Shown in pieces: positions 1-6,953 of a stretch of 17,160 bases of DNA. Source of the stretch: Desulfobacteraceae bacterium (GTDB lineage: Bacteria; Desulfobacterota; Desulfobacteria; Desulfobacterales; SG8-13); NCBI GenBank assembly GCA_029287875.1, contig JARFQH010000207.1, forward strand, positions 1 to 17,160. Reading direction: 5' to 3'. The notes under the pieces were generated by a model. The model was not told the origin of the DNA. It did no database searches and worked only from the letters and a program-made list of their open reading frames with translations. Position numbers and translations under genes: made by a program. Each line of letters opens with the position of its first letter. The stretch's first letter is position 1.

Positions 1-13
1 TCTTCTTCGCCAT
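1..13 (-). CDS. tuf: Start of a gene, probably elongation factor Tu (partial)
   Basis: Only the first four codons (M-A-K-K) are inside the window; the gene continues past the left edge. A strong Shine-Dalgarno, GGGGAGGA, lies about 7 bases upstream of the ATG. The identity rests on context. The tRNA order Thr-Tyr-Gly-Thr immediately upstream, on the same strand, is the classical arrangement before tuf in many bacteria, and M-A-K-[KE] is a normal EF-Tu start. Four residues cannot prove it. Another gene beginning M-A-K-K, such as a ribosomal protein, is possible. Confidence 0.55.
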
Positions 14-128
14 CTCTTCGTCCTCCCCTGGTTTTGGAATTCAAAACATTCTGAATTGGCAAAATAGTCTCGTCTCGGTTAGCGAAGGCGATGTTATCAG
101 GCCCGTTGCACCGTGGAAAAGGATAGTC

Positions 129-205
129 TGGAGCCCACGACCGGAATCGAACCGGTGAACCTCTTCCTTACCAAGGAAGCGCTCTACCTACTGAGCTACG
201 TGGGC
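129..205 (-). tRNA. tRNA-Thr (anticodon GGT)
   Basis: On the minus strand a full cloverleaf can be drawn. The acceptor stem GCCCACG pairs with CGTGGGC and is followed by T and an encoded CCA. The anticodon arm CTTCC/GGAAG encloses TTGGTAA, giving anticodon GGT (reads ACC). The T arm contains GGTTCGATTCC. It is the last tRNA of a four-tRNA transcript leading into the probable tuf gene, 115 bases before its start codon. Confidence 0.96.
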
Positions 206-261
206 TCTAAGTGCACGCCGTGACAGACTTCGCTGTTGGCAGATCCTTCGGTTTGCCGGGG

Positions 262-337
<76 letters not shown>

Positions 338-504
338 CCAATGATTCAATCACCGTAAGTTCCATATCGCCCCAACACGCAACTGAGATAAAACGATTAC
401 CGTCTCCAAAGGCTTGCGCGTGAAACCGATGCGGGAAGCCGTGTAGTTCAGTAACGACTTCGATTGCTAAATCGAAATCTCCTACATCCAACTTGCATTA
501 AGGT

Positions 505-589
505 TGGTGGTGGGGGGAGGATTCGAACCTCCGAAGGCTTCGCCGACAGATTTACAGTCTGTTCCCTTTGGCCGCTCGGGAACCCCACC
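505..589 (-). tRNA. tRNA-Tyr (anticodon GTA)
   Basis: An 85-base class II tRNA on the minus strand. The acceptor stem GGTGGGG pairs with CCCCACC, followed by A and an encoded CCA. The anticodon stem ACAGA/TCTGT encloses CTGTAAA, so the anticodon is GTA. It has a long variable arm and the T loop GGTTCGAATCC. It lies 11 bases downstream of tRNA-Thr(TGT), so the two are clearly cotranscribed. Confidence 0.97.
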
Positions 590-600
590 TCAAAGGTGAC

Positions 601-676
601 TGGAGCCAGAGACAGGAGTCGAACCCGCGACCCGCTGATTACAAATCAGCTGCTCTACCAACTGAGCTACTCTGGC
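601..676 (-). tRNA. tRNA-Thr (anticodon TGT)
   Basis: Cloverleaf on the minus strand with acceptor stem GCCAGAG/CTCTGGC, discriminator T and encoded CCA. The anticodon stem GCTGA/TCAGC encloses TTTGTAA, so the anticodon is TGT (reads ACA/ACG). It is the first tRNA of the array and lies about 23 bases downstream of the predicted transcription start. With tRNA-Thr(GGT) at the other end, the array carries two threonine isoacceptors. Confidence 0.96.
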
Positions 677-705
677 TCGGCAATCAACAGTTTAGCGATA
701 CGGCA

Positions 706-733
706 ATGATAAGTTGTGAAACAATGATGACAA
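706..733 (-). promoter_or_regulatory. Promoter of the tRNA-tuf transcript
   Basis: Read on the minus strand: TTGTCA (-35, plus-strand 728-733), a 16-base spacer, then TATCAT (-10, 706-711). It sits about 30 bases upstream of the first tRNA. A partly GC-rich discriminator (TGCCGT) follows the -10 box, as is common for stringently controlled stable-RNA promoters. An inverted repeat TTGTGA (714-719)/TCACAA (738-743) straddles the -35 region and could be an operator, but no regulator can be named. Confidence 0.6.
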
Positions 734-743
734 GGGCTCACAA

Positions 744-1136
744 TTTAAATAACTTCCCCTTTTAAACGTATTTTTTGTAAATATCAACTAAAAATATTGA
801 GCTTGGCGTTCCAGAAAAGCCGAACAACTTGATTTATAAAGATTAATATGCCTTATTTCGGTTAATATCTCTTCATTATGTCTAATTATGCTTATTTCAA
901 TCACCTGTCATCGAAAAAGGAAATTAAACTTGTATCAGCGTCTCAGGGCCCCCGATAAAAAAGGTCGCCAAAGGTTTATAATTTGAAAAATTTTTATGTA
1001 TATTAATAAATGGGACCGATGTCAACAAAAAAACACTTGCTGCACAATGGTTTGAAACGACCCCAAAGGTTGCCCCTGCCGATACATAAAGCACCGAATG
1101 AGTGGCAAAAATGGTATTCCATCCCCAATAATTATA
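744..1136. other. AT-rich intergenic stretch without a supported gene
   Basis: About 390 bases between the tRNA promoter and the mltD promoter. The base composition is clearly more AT-rich than the genes around it. Open frames on either strand here lack a Shine-Dalgarno and any recognisable protein character. I see no tRNA, repeat array or transposon end. It may hold upstream promoter elements for the two divergent transcripts. Confidence 0.6.
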
Positions 1137-1145
1137 TGGTATACT
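1137..1145 (+). promoter_or_regulatory. Extended -10 promoter for the mltD-like gene
   Basis: TGGTATACT fits the extended -10 form TG-N-TATAAT (TATACT at 1140-1145). The -35 region at the matching distance (TTCCAT, 1117-1122) is poor, as is usual for extended -10 promoters. Predicted initiation is near 1152, giving a leader of about 110 bases to the ATG at 1261. Confidence 0.45.
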
Positions 1146-1260
1146 TTTTAGACTTGGGTATCTGGATAAATGCGTGCCGCGGATGAATCCATCGACGCGC
1201 GTTGTGTTAATTTCGCCGGCTTTCAAACTCAACACTTTCGCACACCAAAAGAATCGGGCT

Positions 1261-3144
1261 ATGAAATCAAAAACAGTTCAGTTGTACCTCGTCGTTACCA
1301 TCGCGTTTTTAGTATTGATATTTAATAGTTGTGCCTCTTCTCGTCCCAATACACGTTCCGGTCCGACCCACGGGCCATTAGATTCCGCTCAGCGGCAAGC
1401 CGACGGTGAAACGGCGGCTAAACGTCCGGGCCTCTTCTCGAAATCCGTTACCGGAGAACCGACCCGTTCAGACAACGGAGCCGGAGAAACCGGGGTTGCG
1501 ACACTCGAAGAGTCGACCGACAAAGAGGCAGCCATCGAGGAGTCGGACAATCCGGGCACGCCGGAGTTGACGGCACCCGAGAAATCGGTGCAAAAAATAT
1601 TGGACGAAGCCCTCAACTATTGCGAAGTTTCGCAGGAGTTCTGGCAAAAGGGCGAATTGGATAACGCTCTGGAAGCATTGGATCAGGCCTATGCCTTGAT
1701 TCTCGATGTGGATACCTCCGACCAGCCAAAGCTCATCCAGCAGAAGGAAGATCTACGATTCCTGATATCCAAGCGCATCCTCGAAATTTATGCTTCCCGC
1801 AACATCGTCGTCAACGGAAACCACAACGCGATTCCGATGGTGATCAACCGCCACGTCCAGGCTGAAATCAATAATTTTACCACCGGCTCCGAACGCAACT
1901 TTTTCATCGAATCTTACCGGCGTTCCGGTCGTTATCGGCCCAAGATCGTTGCCTCCCTGCGCGAGGCCGGTCTGCCAACCGAACTCTCCTGGTTGCCGCT
2001 TATCGAAAGCGGGTTCAAGGTCAATGCCCTGTCAAAAGCCCGCGCCCTCGGTCTGTGGCAGTTCATTCCATCGACCGGCTATAAATTCGGGCTCAGCCGC
2101 GACAAATACATCGACGAGCGCATGGACCCCGACAAGGCAACCGCCGGGGCGATCGCCTACCTTAAAGAACTGCATCAGATCTTCGGCGACTGGATGACCG
2201 TATTGGCCGCCTACAACTGCGGCGAGGGGCGGGTGCTGCGTGTCATCAGGGAGCAGAATGTCAACTATCTCGACAACTTCTGGGACCTTTACGAACGCCT
2301 GCCACGCGAAACAGCCCGTTACGTACCGCGGTTTCTGGCGACCCTCTACATCATCGAAAATAGTGACCGCTACGGTTTGAACGATATTCAGCTCGACTCC
2401 CCCAGCGATTACGAGGAAATTGAAATCACCCGGCAGGTCCATCTGAAACACGTCGCCCTGAGCATCGGCGCCACAGAAAAACAGATGTCGGCCCTCAACC
2501 CCGAGCTGCGCTACAAAATTGCGCCGCCTGACAAATACCTCCTCAAGGTGCCGGTCGGAACCGGTGACCTCCTGACGGCTAAACTGGACAGCATCCCCGA
2601 ATCCAAACCCCCCACCCGTGCGGTTGTCTACCACCGGGTGCGTCGCGGAGAAACCCTGTCGACCATTGCCCGAAAATACCGTGTCCACGTGAAAAGCATC
2701 ATGCGGGCCAACAACCTGCGGCGCTCGAATTACATTGTTGCCGGACGTCTGTTGAAAATTCCCATGGCCGGACGCCGGTACCGAGCAGTCCGCACTTCAA
2801 GCACCAAGGTGGCGGCGGCAAAGACCCACACGGTGGCACGTGGCGACAACCTCTGGAACATCGCCAAACGTTACGGTACTACTACCAACAAAATTCAGGA
2901 AATCAACAATCTTCGCTCCACCAAGCTCTATACCGGTCAGGTTCTCAAGCTTCCCGGCAGCGACCAGAGTCGCACAGCAAAATCCTCCGCCGGCAGCAGT
3001 TACCGTGTCTACAGCGTCCGGGCCGGAGACAGCGCTTTTGCCATAGCGCAGCAGCACAAAATGAACCTGAACCGGCTCCTGGACATCAATCAACTCTCCA
3101 GCGCCAGCAAAATATTTCCGGGCCAGCAGCTTTACATCGAATAA
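1261..3144 (+). CDS. mltD: Membrane-bound lytic murein transglycosylase D-like lipoprotein with three LysM domains
   Basis: Cleaves the glycan strands of peptidoglycan to 1,6-anhydro-muropeptides (GH23/SLT fold) and acts in the periplasm, anchored as a lipoprotein. The ATG at 1261 gives a signal peptide with a hydrophobic core and a lipobox-like I-F-N-S-C (Cys24). A GTG at 1174 and an ATG at 1183 in the same frame would bury that signal, so I reject them. After an acidic/low-complexity stretch (about 30-110), the SLT domain covers about 220-370. It includes LPLIESGF with catalytic Glu249, GLWQFIPSTG and AAYNCGEGRV. LysM repeats lie at about 457-502, 522-565 and 581-626, so the 627-residue protein has one LysM more than the two of E. 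coli MltD. The gene ends 6 bases from the convergent dehydrogenase gene, with no visible terminator. Confidence 0.93.
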   Translation: MKSKTVQLYLVVTIAFLVLIFNSCASSRPNTRSGPTHGPLDSAQRQADGETAAKRPGLFSKSVTGEPTRSDNGAGETGVATLEESTDKEAAIEESDNPGTPELTAPEKSVQKILDEALNYCEVSQEFWQKGELDNALEALDQAYALILDVDTSDQPKLIQQKEDLRFLISKRILEIYASRNIVVNGNHNAIPMVINRHVQAEINNFTTGSERNFFIESYRRSGRYRPKIVASLREAGLPTELSWLPLIESGFKVNALSKARALGLWQFIPSTGYKFGLSRDKYIDERMDPDKATAGAIAYLKELHQIFGDWMTVLAAYNCGEGRVLRVIREQNVNYLDNFWDLYERLPRETARYVPRFLATLYIIENSDRYGLNDIQLDSPSDYEEIEITRQVHLKHVALSIGATEKQMSALNPELRYKIAPPDKYLLKVPVGTGDLLTAKLDSIPESKPPTRAVVYHRVRRGETLSTIARKYRVHVKSIMRANNLRRSNYIVAGRLLKIPMAGRRYRAVRTSSTKVAAAKTHTVARGDNLWNIAKRYGTTTNKIQEINNLRSTKLYTGQVLKLPGSDQSRTAKSSAGSSYRVYSVRAGDSAFAIAQQHKMNLNRLLDINQLSSASKIFPGQQLYIE

Positions 3145-3150
3145 CGGATA

Positions 3151-4464
3151 TCAAAGCCGCCAGTATCTAATTTTCTTTTCTGCGGCTTCCCCGGCACTGA
3201 ATCCGCCTTTGACGTCCAAAATCAACGGGGCGTCGTCGTTACAGAGAGTCGCAATCTTTTTCATTCCCATTTTCCGGTAGGCCGCATGGATTACTGCGAT
3301 GATCACCCCGTCAACCCTGTCGATATCTTCCAGCTGCTGCAACTCGAGGCCGTAATAGCGTCGGGCCTCATCCGGGTCTGCGAGCGGGTCGTGAACAATA
3401 ACCCGGACACCGTAATCGGCGAGCTCGCCAATGATGTCCACCACCTTTGTGTTCCTGAGATCGGGGACGTCCTCTTTGAAGGTCAGACCGAGAACGGCGA
3501 TGGTGGACCCCTGGACCGGTTTGCCGGCGGAAATGAGCATCTTTACCGCTTTCTCCGCCACGTATTTGCCCATTCCGTCGTTGATTCTGCGACCGGCCAG
3601 TATGATTTCAGGGTGATACCCCAGCGACTCGGCTTTTACCGTCAAGTAATAGGGATCGACACCGATACAATGTCCCCCCACCAAACCGGGACGGAAGGGC
3701 AGAAAGTTCCACTTGGTTCCCGCCGCCTCGAGAACCTCGGTGGTGTCGATGCCGATTTTATCGAAGATCATCGACAACTCATTCATCAGCGCGATGTTCA
3801 AGTCGCGCTGAGTGTTTTCGATCACCTTGGCGGCCTCGGCGACTTTAATTGAAGACGCCCGGTGAATGCCGGCCGGAACGATTCGGCCGTAGACTTGATA
3901 GAGAAGGTCGGTGGCCTGTTCGTCTGAGCCCGAGACAATCTTAACGATCCTGTCGATGGTGTGAACCCGATCGCCCGGGTTGATTCGTTCCGGAGAGTAC
4001 CCCACTGAAAAGTCCCTGCCGAAGGCATACCCCGAGCGCTCCTCGAGGATGGGGACGCATACCTCTTCGGTTGCACCGGGATAGACCGTCGACTCGAAAA
4101 CCACGCAGGCGCCTTTCGCCAGATGCTCTCCGACTATTGTCGAAGCACCGCGCAGCGGATCCAGATCCGGTATTCTGTAACGATCGATGGGCGTCGGAAC
4201 CGCTACGATAACCAGCCGGCACTGTGACAGTTTCTCGGGGCTGTCGGTAAAGTCTATCCCAACCTTTTTCAGCTCTGATTCCGGTACCTCGAGCGTTCGG
4301 TCTTTAGCGGCTGCCAGTTCGTTGATACGCTGGGTTTTCAAATCGAAGCCGATAATATCGAAGTGCTTGGACAAATGGACCGCCAGGGGCAGACCGACAT
4401 AACCGAGACCGACCACGGCGATTTTCTCGCGCCGGGAAACCAAATCGTCAAAATTTACCATCAT
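3151..4464 (-). CDS. UDP-N-acetylhexosamine C6 dehydrogenase (WbpO/TviB type nucleotide-sugar dehydrogenase)
   Basis: Oxidises the C6 hydroxyl of a UDP-HexNAc (UDP-GlcNAc or UDP-GalNAc) to the uronic acid using NAD+, making precursors for capsule, O-antigen or other polysaccharides; cytoplasmic. The 437-residue protein shows the NAD-binding GLGYVGLP at 19-26, AVPTP near 88-92, ESTVYPG at 124-130, YSPERINPGD at 156-165, KVIEN at 213-217 and the catalytic Cys266 in GGHCIGVDPYYL. The SPERINPGD form points to the HexNAc group rather than UDP-glucose dehydrogenase (Ugd). The first of two consecutive ATGs (4464) has AGGAG six bases upstream. It is the third gene after argJ and the RluB-like gene, 31 bases behind the latter. 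No other sugar-polymer genes are in view. GlcNAc versus GalNAc specificity cannot be decided from the sequence. Confidence 0.88.
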   Translation of the reverse strand: MMVNFDDLVSRREKIAVVGLGYVGLPLAVHLSKHFDIIGFDLKTQRINELAAAKDRTLEVPESELKKVGIDFTDSPEKLSQCRLVIVAVPTPIDRYRIPDLDPLRGASTIVGEHLAKGACVVFESTVYPGATEEVCVPILEERSGYAFGRDFSVGYSPERINPGDRVHTIDRIVKIVSGSDEQATDLLYQVYGRIVPAGIHRASSIKVAEAAKVIENTQRDLNIALMNELSMIFDKIGIDTTEVLEAAGTKWNFLPFRPGLVGGHCIGVDPYYLTVKAESLGYHPEIILAGRRINDGMGKYVAEKAVKMLISAGKPVQGSTIAVLGLTFKEDVPDLRNTKVVDIIGELADYGVRVIVHDPLADPDEARRYYGLELQQLEDIDRVDGVIIAVIHAAYRKMGMKKIATLCNDDAPLILDVKGGFSAGEAAEKKIRYWRL

Positions 4465-4495
4465 TCAGAACTCCTCATGATCTCGATCCGATAAT

Positions 4496-5203
4496 TTAGT
4501 CTTTTATCAATTCATGCAGGCTTTTGACTTCAGTCTCGCTGAGGTACCGCCAGCGGCCCTTCTCCAGCTGACCCAAGAGGATGGAGGCCACCCGGATGCG
4601 CTTCAGCTTCACGACCCGGTTGCCCACCTTTCTGACCATTCGGCGAATCTGCCGGTTCCGGCCCTCCTTGAGGACGATCCTGAAGCGTCTATCGGACAAC
4701 TTCCGCACACCGGCCGGACGGGTGCGGGTTCCCATTAGCGGCAAGCCGGCGGCGAGTTTATGGAGGGCGTGAACCGGAATCGGCTTGGTGACGGTCACCT
4801 CGTATTCTTTTTCATGGTCGAAAGACGGGTGGCTCAAACGATGGTGGAGTCGGCCGTCATTGGTGAGCAAAATCAGACCGGTGGAATCCTTGTCCAATCG
4901 TCCTATCGGGTACACCCGTTGATCGACGGCGACCAGATCGACAACGGTTTTCTCTCCCGGGTGATCACAACTGGTCACATAGCCTTCCGGCTTGTTCAAG
5001 GCGATATAAACGGCGACCGGCTTCCACAGAATCGCTGTGCCGTCCACGGCGATCCGGTCTGCGCTCGGATCGACTTTGCTGCCCAGTTGCGTGACCTTTT
5101 CTCCATTGACGGTCACGCGGCCCCGGCGAATAAAGTCTTCTCCCCGACGGCGGCTGCAAAAACCGGCAGCCGAAAGGAACTTCTGCAGGCGGATAAGGGA
5201 CAT
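4496..5203 (-). CDS. rluB: RsuA/RluB family rRNA pseudouridine synthase
   Basis: Converts a uridine in rRNA to pseudouridine. RluB members modify 23S rRNA near position 2605 (E. coli numbering). The 235-residue protein has an N-terminal S4 RNA-binding domain (about 3-60; RLQKFLSAAGFCSRR and RVTVNG). The catalytic domain follows, with ALNKPEGYVTS, then GRLDKDSTGL carrying the catalytic Asp104, and the C-terminal EGRNRQIRRM motif. The ATG at 5203 is the only sensible start, because an in-frame stop lies nine bases upstream. No clear Shine-Dalgarno precedes it, which suggests coupling with argJ 62 bases upstream. The family is certain. Assignment to RluB rather than RsuA, RluE or RluF is probable but not proven. 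Confidence 0.85.
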   Translation of the reverse strand: MSLIRLQKFLSAAGFCSRRRGEDFIRRGRVTVNGEKVTQLGSKVDPSADRIAVDGTAILWKPVAVYIALNKPEGYVTSCDHPGEKTVVDLVAVDQRVYPIGRLDKDSTGLILLTNDGRLHHRLSHPSFDHEKEYEVTVTKPIPVHALHKLAAGLPLMGTRTRPAGVRKLSDRRFRIVLKEGRNRQIRRMVRKVGNRVVKLKRIRVASILLGQLEKGRWRYLSETEVKSLHELIKD

Positions 5204-5265
5204 AGTCTGTCAAGAAAACACGGTCGCTTGTTTCTGCCGAGGGTGGACGCAGATGCGAAAAAGGA

Positions 5266-6453
5266 TCAACTTCTGTAATCGGCATTGATTTTGACATAAT
5301 CGATCGAAAAATCACAGGTCAGAACCGATGCGCTGCCACTGGCCATTTTCAGGTCGATCGTGATCACAAATTCCGGTTTTTTGAGCACGGCCGTTGCTTG
5401 CGCTTCAACCGGCTTTCCCCGGCCGAGCCCGTCTTTAACCATCATCACCTTGTCAAAGTAAATATCCACCCGGGCCGGATCGATCGGAACACCCGCCCGG
5501 CCGGCCGCCGCCAGTATTCTGCCCCAATTGGCGTCCTGGCCGAACAGGGCGGTTTTCACCAGACTGGAGTTCGCCACCGTATCGGCCACGCTGCGGGCAT
5601 ACGGGTCGGAGGCCGCCCCGTTTACCCGCACTTCGACCAGTTTGGTGGCCCCTTCGCCGTCCTTGACACAGAGTCGCGCCAGTTGCAGCAGAGCATCGTC
5701 CAGCATGCTCTGTACCACCTGGCGTGCTTCGCGGGTCTCGGCCGCCACGCCTGAGGCACCGTTGGCCATGAAGATCACCGTGTCGTTGGTGCTCATGTCG
5801 CCGTCCACGGTAATACGGTTGAAAGACCGGTCGACGGCTGCCTTCAGCATGGTCTGCATGACCATTGCCGGCAGCTCGATATCACTTATGACAAAGCAGA
5901 GCATGGTCGCCATGTCGGGCCGGATCATGCCGGCTCCCTTGGCAACCGCCGCGAGATGAAACCCTTTTCCGTCGAGCTGACTTTTCCCGGCAACCACCTT
6001 GGGGACCGTGTCGGTGGTCATAATCGCCTCGGCCAAATCGGACAGCCCTTCGGGTTTCAGGGCGCCAAGCAGGGCCGGAACCGCCGTCTGGATTTTTTGG
6101 ATCGGCAGTTGTTCGCCGATCACACCGGTTGAGGCAACCAGCACCTGCTCCACGGCCAGATCGAGTCCGTCGGCAACGGCTTTTGCCATTGCCAACGCGT
6201 TCTGCATCCCCTGCTCGCCGGTGCAACAGTTGGCGTTGCCGCTGTTGATAACGATGGCGCGGCCTGCGCCGGTCTCGATTCTCTTGCGGTCCAAAACGAC
6301 TGGAGCGGCTTGAATCCGGTTGCGCGTAAAAACACCGGCAGCGGCAGCCGGAACGGTCGAAAAGATCAACCCCAGGTCTTTTTTACCGTTTTTTTTCAGT
6401 CCGGCGGCCACACCGGCCGCCTGGAATCCGTTGACGAAAAGTGTCCCGTTCAT
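5266..6453 (-). CDS. argJ: Bifunctional glutamate N-acetyltransferase / amino-acid acetyltransferase ArgJ
   Basis: Recycles the acetyl group from N2-acetylornithine to glutamate and, in bifunctional forms, also makes N-acetylglutamate from acetyl-CoA; part of arginine biosynthesis in the cytoplasm. The ATG at 6453 is chosen because GGAGGTG lies nine bases upstream and the protein then begins MNGTLFVNGF, as family members do; a longer frame to 6594 has no support. The 396-residue precursor contains NSGNANCCTG (71-79 region), VASTGVIGEQLP and KGAGMIRPDMATML. Autocleavage occurs before Thr183 to give alpha and beta chains. It is first in a minus-strand run with the RluB-like gene and the dehydrogenase. 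The family does not let me say whether this enzyme is mono- or bifunctional. Confidence 0.95.
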   Translation of the reverse strand: MNGTLFVNGFQAAGVAAGLKKNGKKDLGLIFSTVPAAAAGVFTRNRIQAAPVVLDRKRIETGAGRAIVINSGNANCCTGEQGMQNALAMAKAVADGLDLAVEQVLVASTGVIGEQLPIQKIQTAVPALLGALKPEGLSDLAEAIMTTDTVPKVVAGKSQLDGKGFHLAAVAKGAGMIRPDMATMLCFVISDIELPAMVMQTMLKAAVDRSFNRITVDGDMSTNDTVIFMANGASGVAAETREARQVVQSMLDDALLQLARLCVKDGEGATKLVEVRVNGAASDPYARSVADTVANSSLVKTALFGQDANWGRILAAAGRAGVPIDPARVDIYFDKVMMVKDGLGRGKPVEAQATAVLKKPEFVITIDLKMASGSASVLTCDFSIDYVKINADYRS

Positions 6454-6502
6454 GTCATTGTCACCTCCCCTATCGGGCATTGCCGGTAACGAAGAACCGG
6501 AT

Positions 6503-6532
6503 ATAATAGGACGGCACTGTGCCCTGGGCCAA
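6503..6532 (-). promoter_or_regulatory. Possible promoter for argJ
   Basis: On the minus strand TTGGCC (plus-strand 6527-6532), an 18-base spacer and TATTAT (6503-6508) lie about 50 bases upstream of the argJ start codon. The -35 match is modest. The same AT block also reads TATAAT on the plus strand (6502-6507, TTGCCG at 6480-6485), so its direction is not certain. The rest of 6533-6694 shows nothing I can name. Confidence 0.3.
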
Positions 6533-6694
6533 GTGAAAGGTTTCCCGCAAACCCGCCGCCGCCAGGTTGGACGTTCGTGATATCGGGAAATCAAAAGTAA
6601 CCGATTTTGTACCGCATCACAACGAAAAAACGCTCGCTCGAAAACTCCCGAGACCGTTTCCGGGGTGGGGTAAAAAATATTTTGGATGTACGGT

Positions 6695-6723
6695 TTGACA
6701 GCCGTCGGAGATTCCCATACGAT
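6695..6723 (+). promoter_or_regulatory. Promoter of the small selenoprotein / AEC transporter unit
   Basis: TTGACA (6695-6700), a 17-base spacer and TACGAT (6718-6723) on the plus strand. The -35 box is perfect and the -10 matches TATAAT at four of six positions. Predicted initiation is near 6730, some 17 bases before the strong Shine-Dalgarno AAGGAGGG at 6747-6754. Its position directly ahead of the interrupted small ORF shows that the ORF is the first gene of a transcript. Confidence 0.6.
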
Positions 6724-6767
6724 TCGGACAAACCCGCTTCTTTTTTAAGGAGGGACCGAGACTGAAA

Positions 6768-6950
6768 ATGCAACCGTTATCCGTTTTTTGCCGCAAGTGT
6801 GGACTTCGCCTTGAACTACAAAAAACCTGAAAAACAGTTTACCTGTATTGCAGGTCGTGCAATACCACCCATCCTATCCAGATTTGTTCAGAGAGCTTGG
6901 ATGAATCTTTTGACGACGCCCTGGCCGACGTAAGGTGCGACAGGTTTTGA
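6768..6950 (+). CDS. Small dual-CxxC selenoprotein (in-frame TGA read as selenocysteine)
   Basis: Read through one TGA (6828-6830), this frame gives 60 residues. It starts MQPLSVFCRKCG, has the TGA at residue 21, then YLYCRSCN and the acidic tail LDESFDDALADVRCDRF, and stops at TGA 6948-6950. Two CxxC motifs (Cys8/11 and Cys28/31) resemble a zinc-ribbon or thiol-redox protein; Cys40 and Cys57 are also present. Protein-like sequence on both sides of the TGA, its own promoter, the AAGGAGGG Shine-Dalgarno and an fdhF-like SECIS hairpin 3' of the TGA all support selenocysteine rather than a stop. The Shine-Dalgarno is 13 bases from the ATG, and an in-frame CTG at 6762 has a better spacing of 7. 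I recall annotation of a 'dual CXXC motif small (seleno)protein' family and think this belongs to it, but cannot check. Function unknown. Alternatives are a 20-residue peptide or a nonsense-mutated pseudogene. Confidence 0.78.
6831..6865 (+). promoter_or_regulatory. Bacterial SECIS element for the UGA at 6828-6830
   Basis: A perfect 8-bp stem GTATTGCA/TGCAATAC (6845-6852 and 6858-6865) closes a 5-base loop GGTCG. It begins 14 bases after the TGA, and the loop lies 23-27 bases after it. SelB recognises a GU in such an apical loop. The core TTGCAGGTCGTGCAA is close to the E. coli fdhF SECIS apex TTGCAGGTCTGCA as I remember it, with the loop about four bases further from the UGA. This is the strongest evidence that the small gene uses selenocysteine. 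The hairpin lacks a T-run and is not a terminator. Confidence 0.75.
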
Positions 6951-6953
6951 TAT

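Noticed and set aside
450..480. tRNA-like hairpin TTCGAT-TGCTAA-ATCGAA on the plus strand
   Set aside because: It looks like an anticodon arm, but no acceptor stem, D arm or T arm can be formed around it.
924..1235. 103-codon minus-strand open frame upstream of mltD
   Set aside because: No ribosome binding site or recognisable protein features; it overlaps the mltD promoter in an AT-rich non-coding stretch.
1174..1260. Longer N-terminus for the mltD gene from GTG 1174 or ATG 1183
   Set aside because: It would place 26-29 polar residues before an obvious signal peptide, and no Shine-Dalgarno supports it.
4760..5278. 172-codon plus-strand open frame opposite the pseudouridine synthase gene
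   Set aside because: It is the antisense shadow of a clearly conserved gene.
6454..6594. 47-residue N-terminal extension of ArgJ
   Set aside because: The family starts at MNGT-like sequences, and a strong GGAGGTG precedes the internal ATG at 6453.
6948..6950. Second selenocysteine codon joining the small gene to the AEC transporter as one protein
   Set aside because: Only a weak 3-bp hairpin follows this TGA, and the transporter has a family-typical N-terminus starting at TTG 6954.
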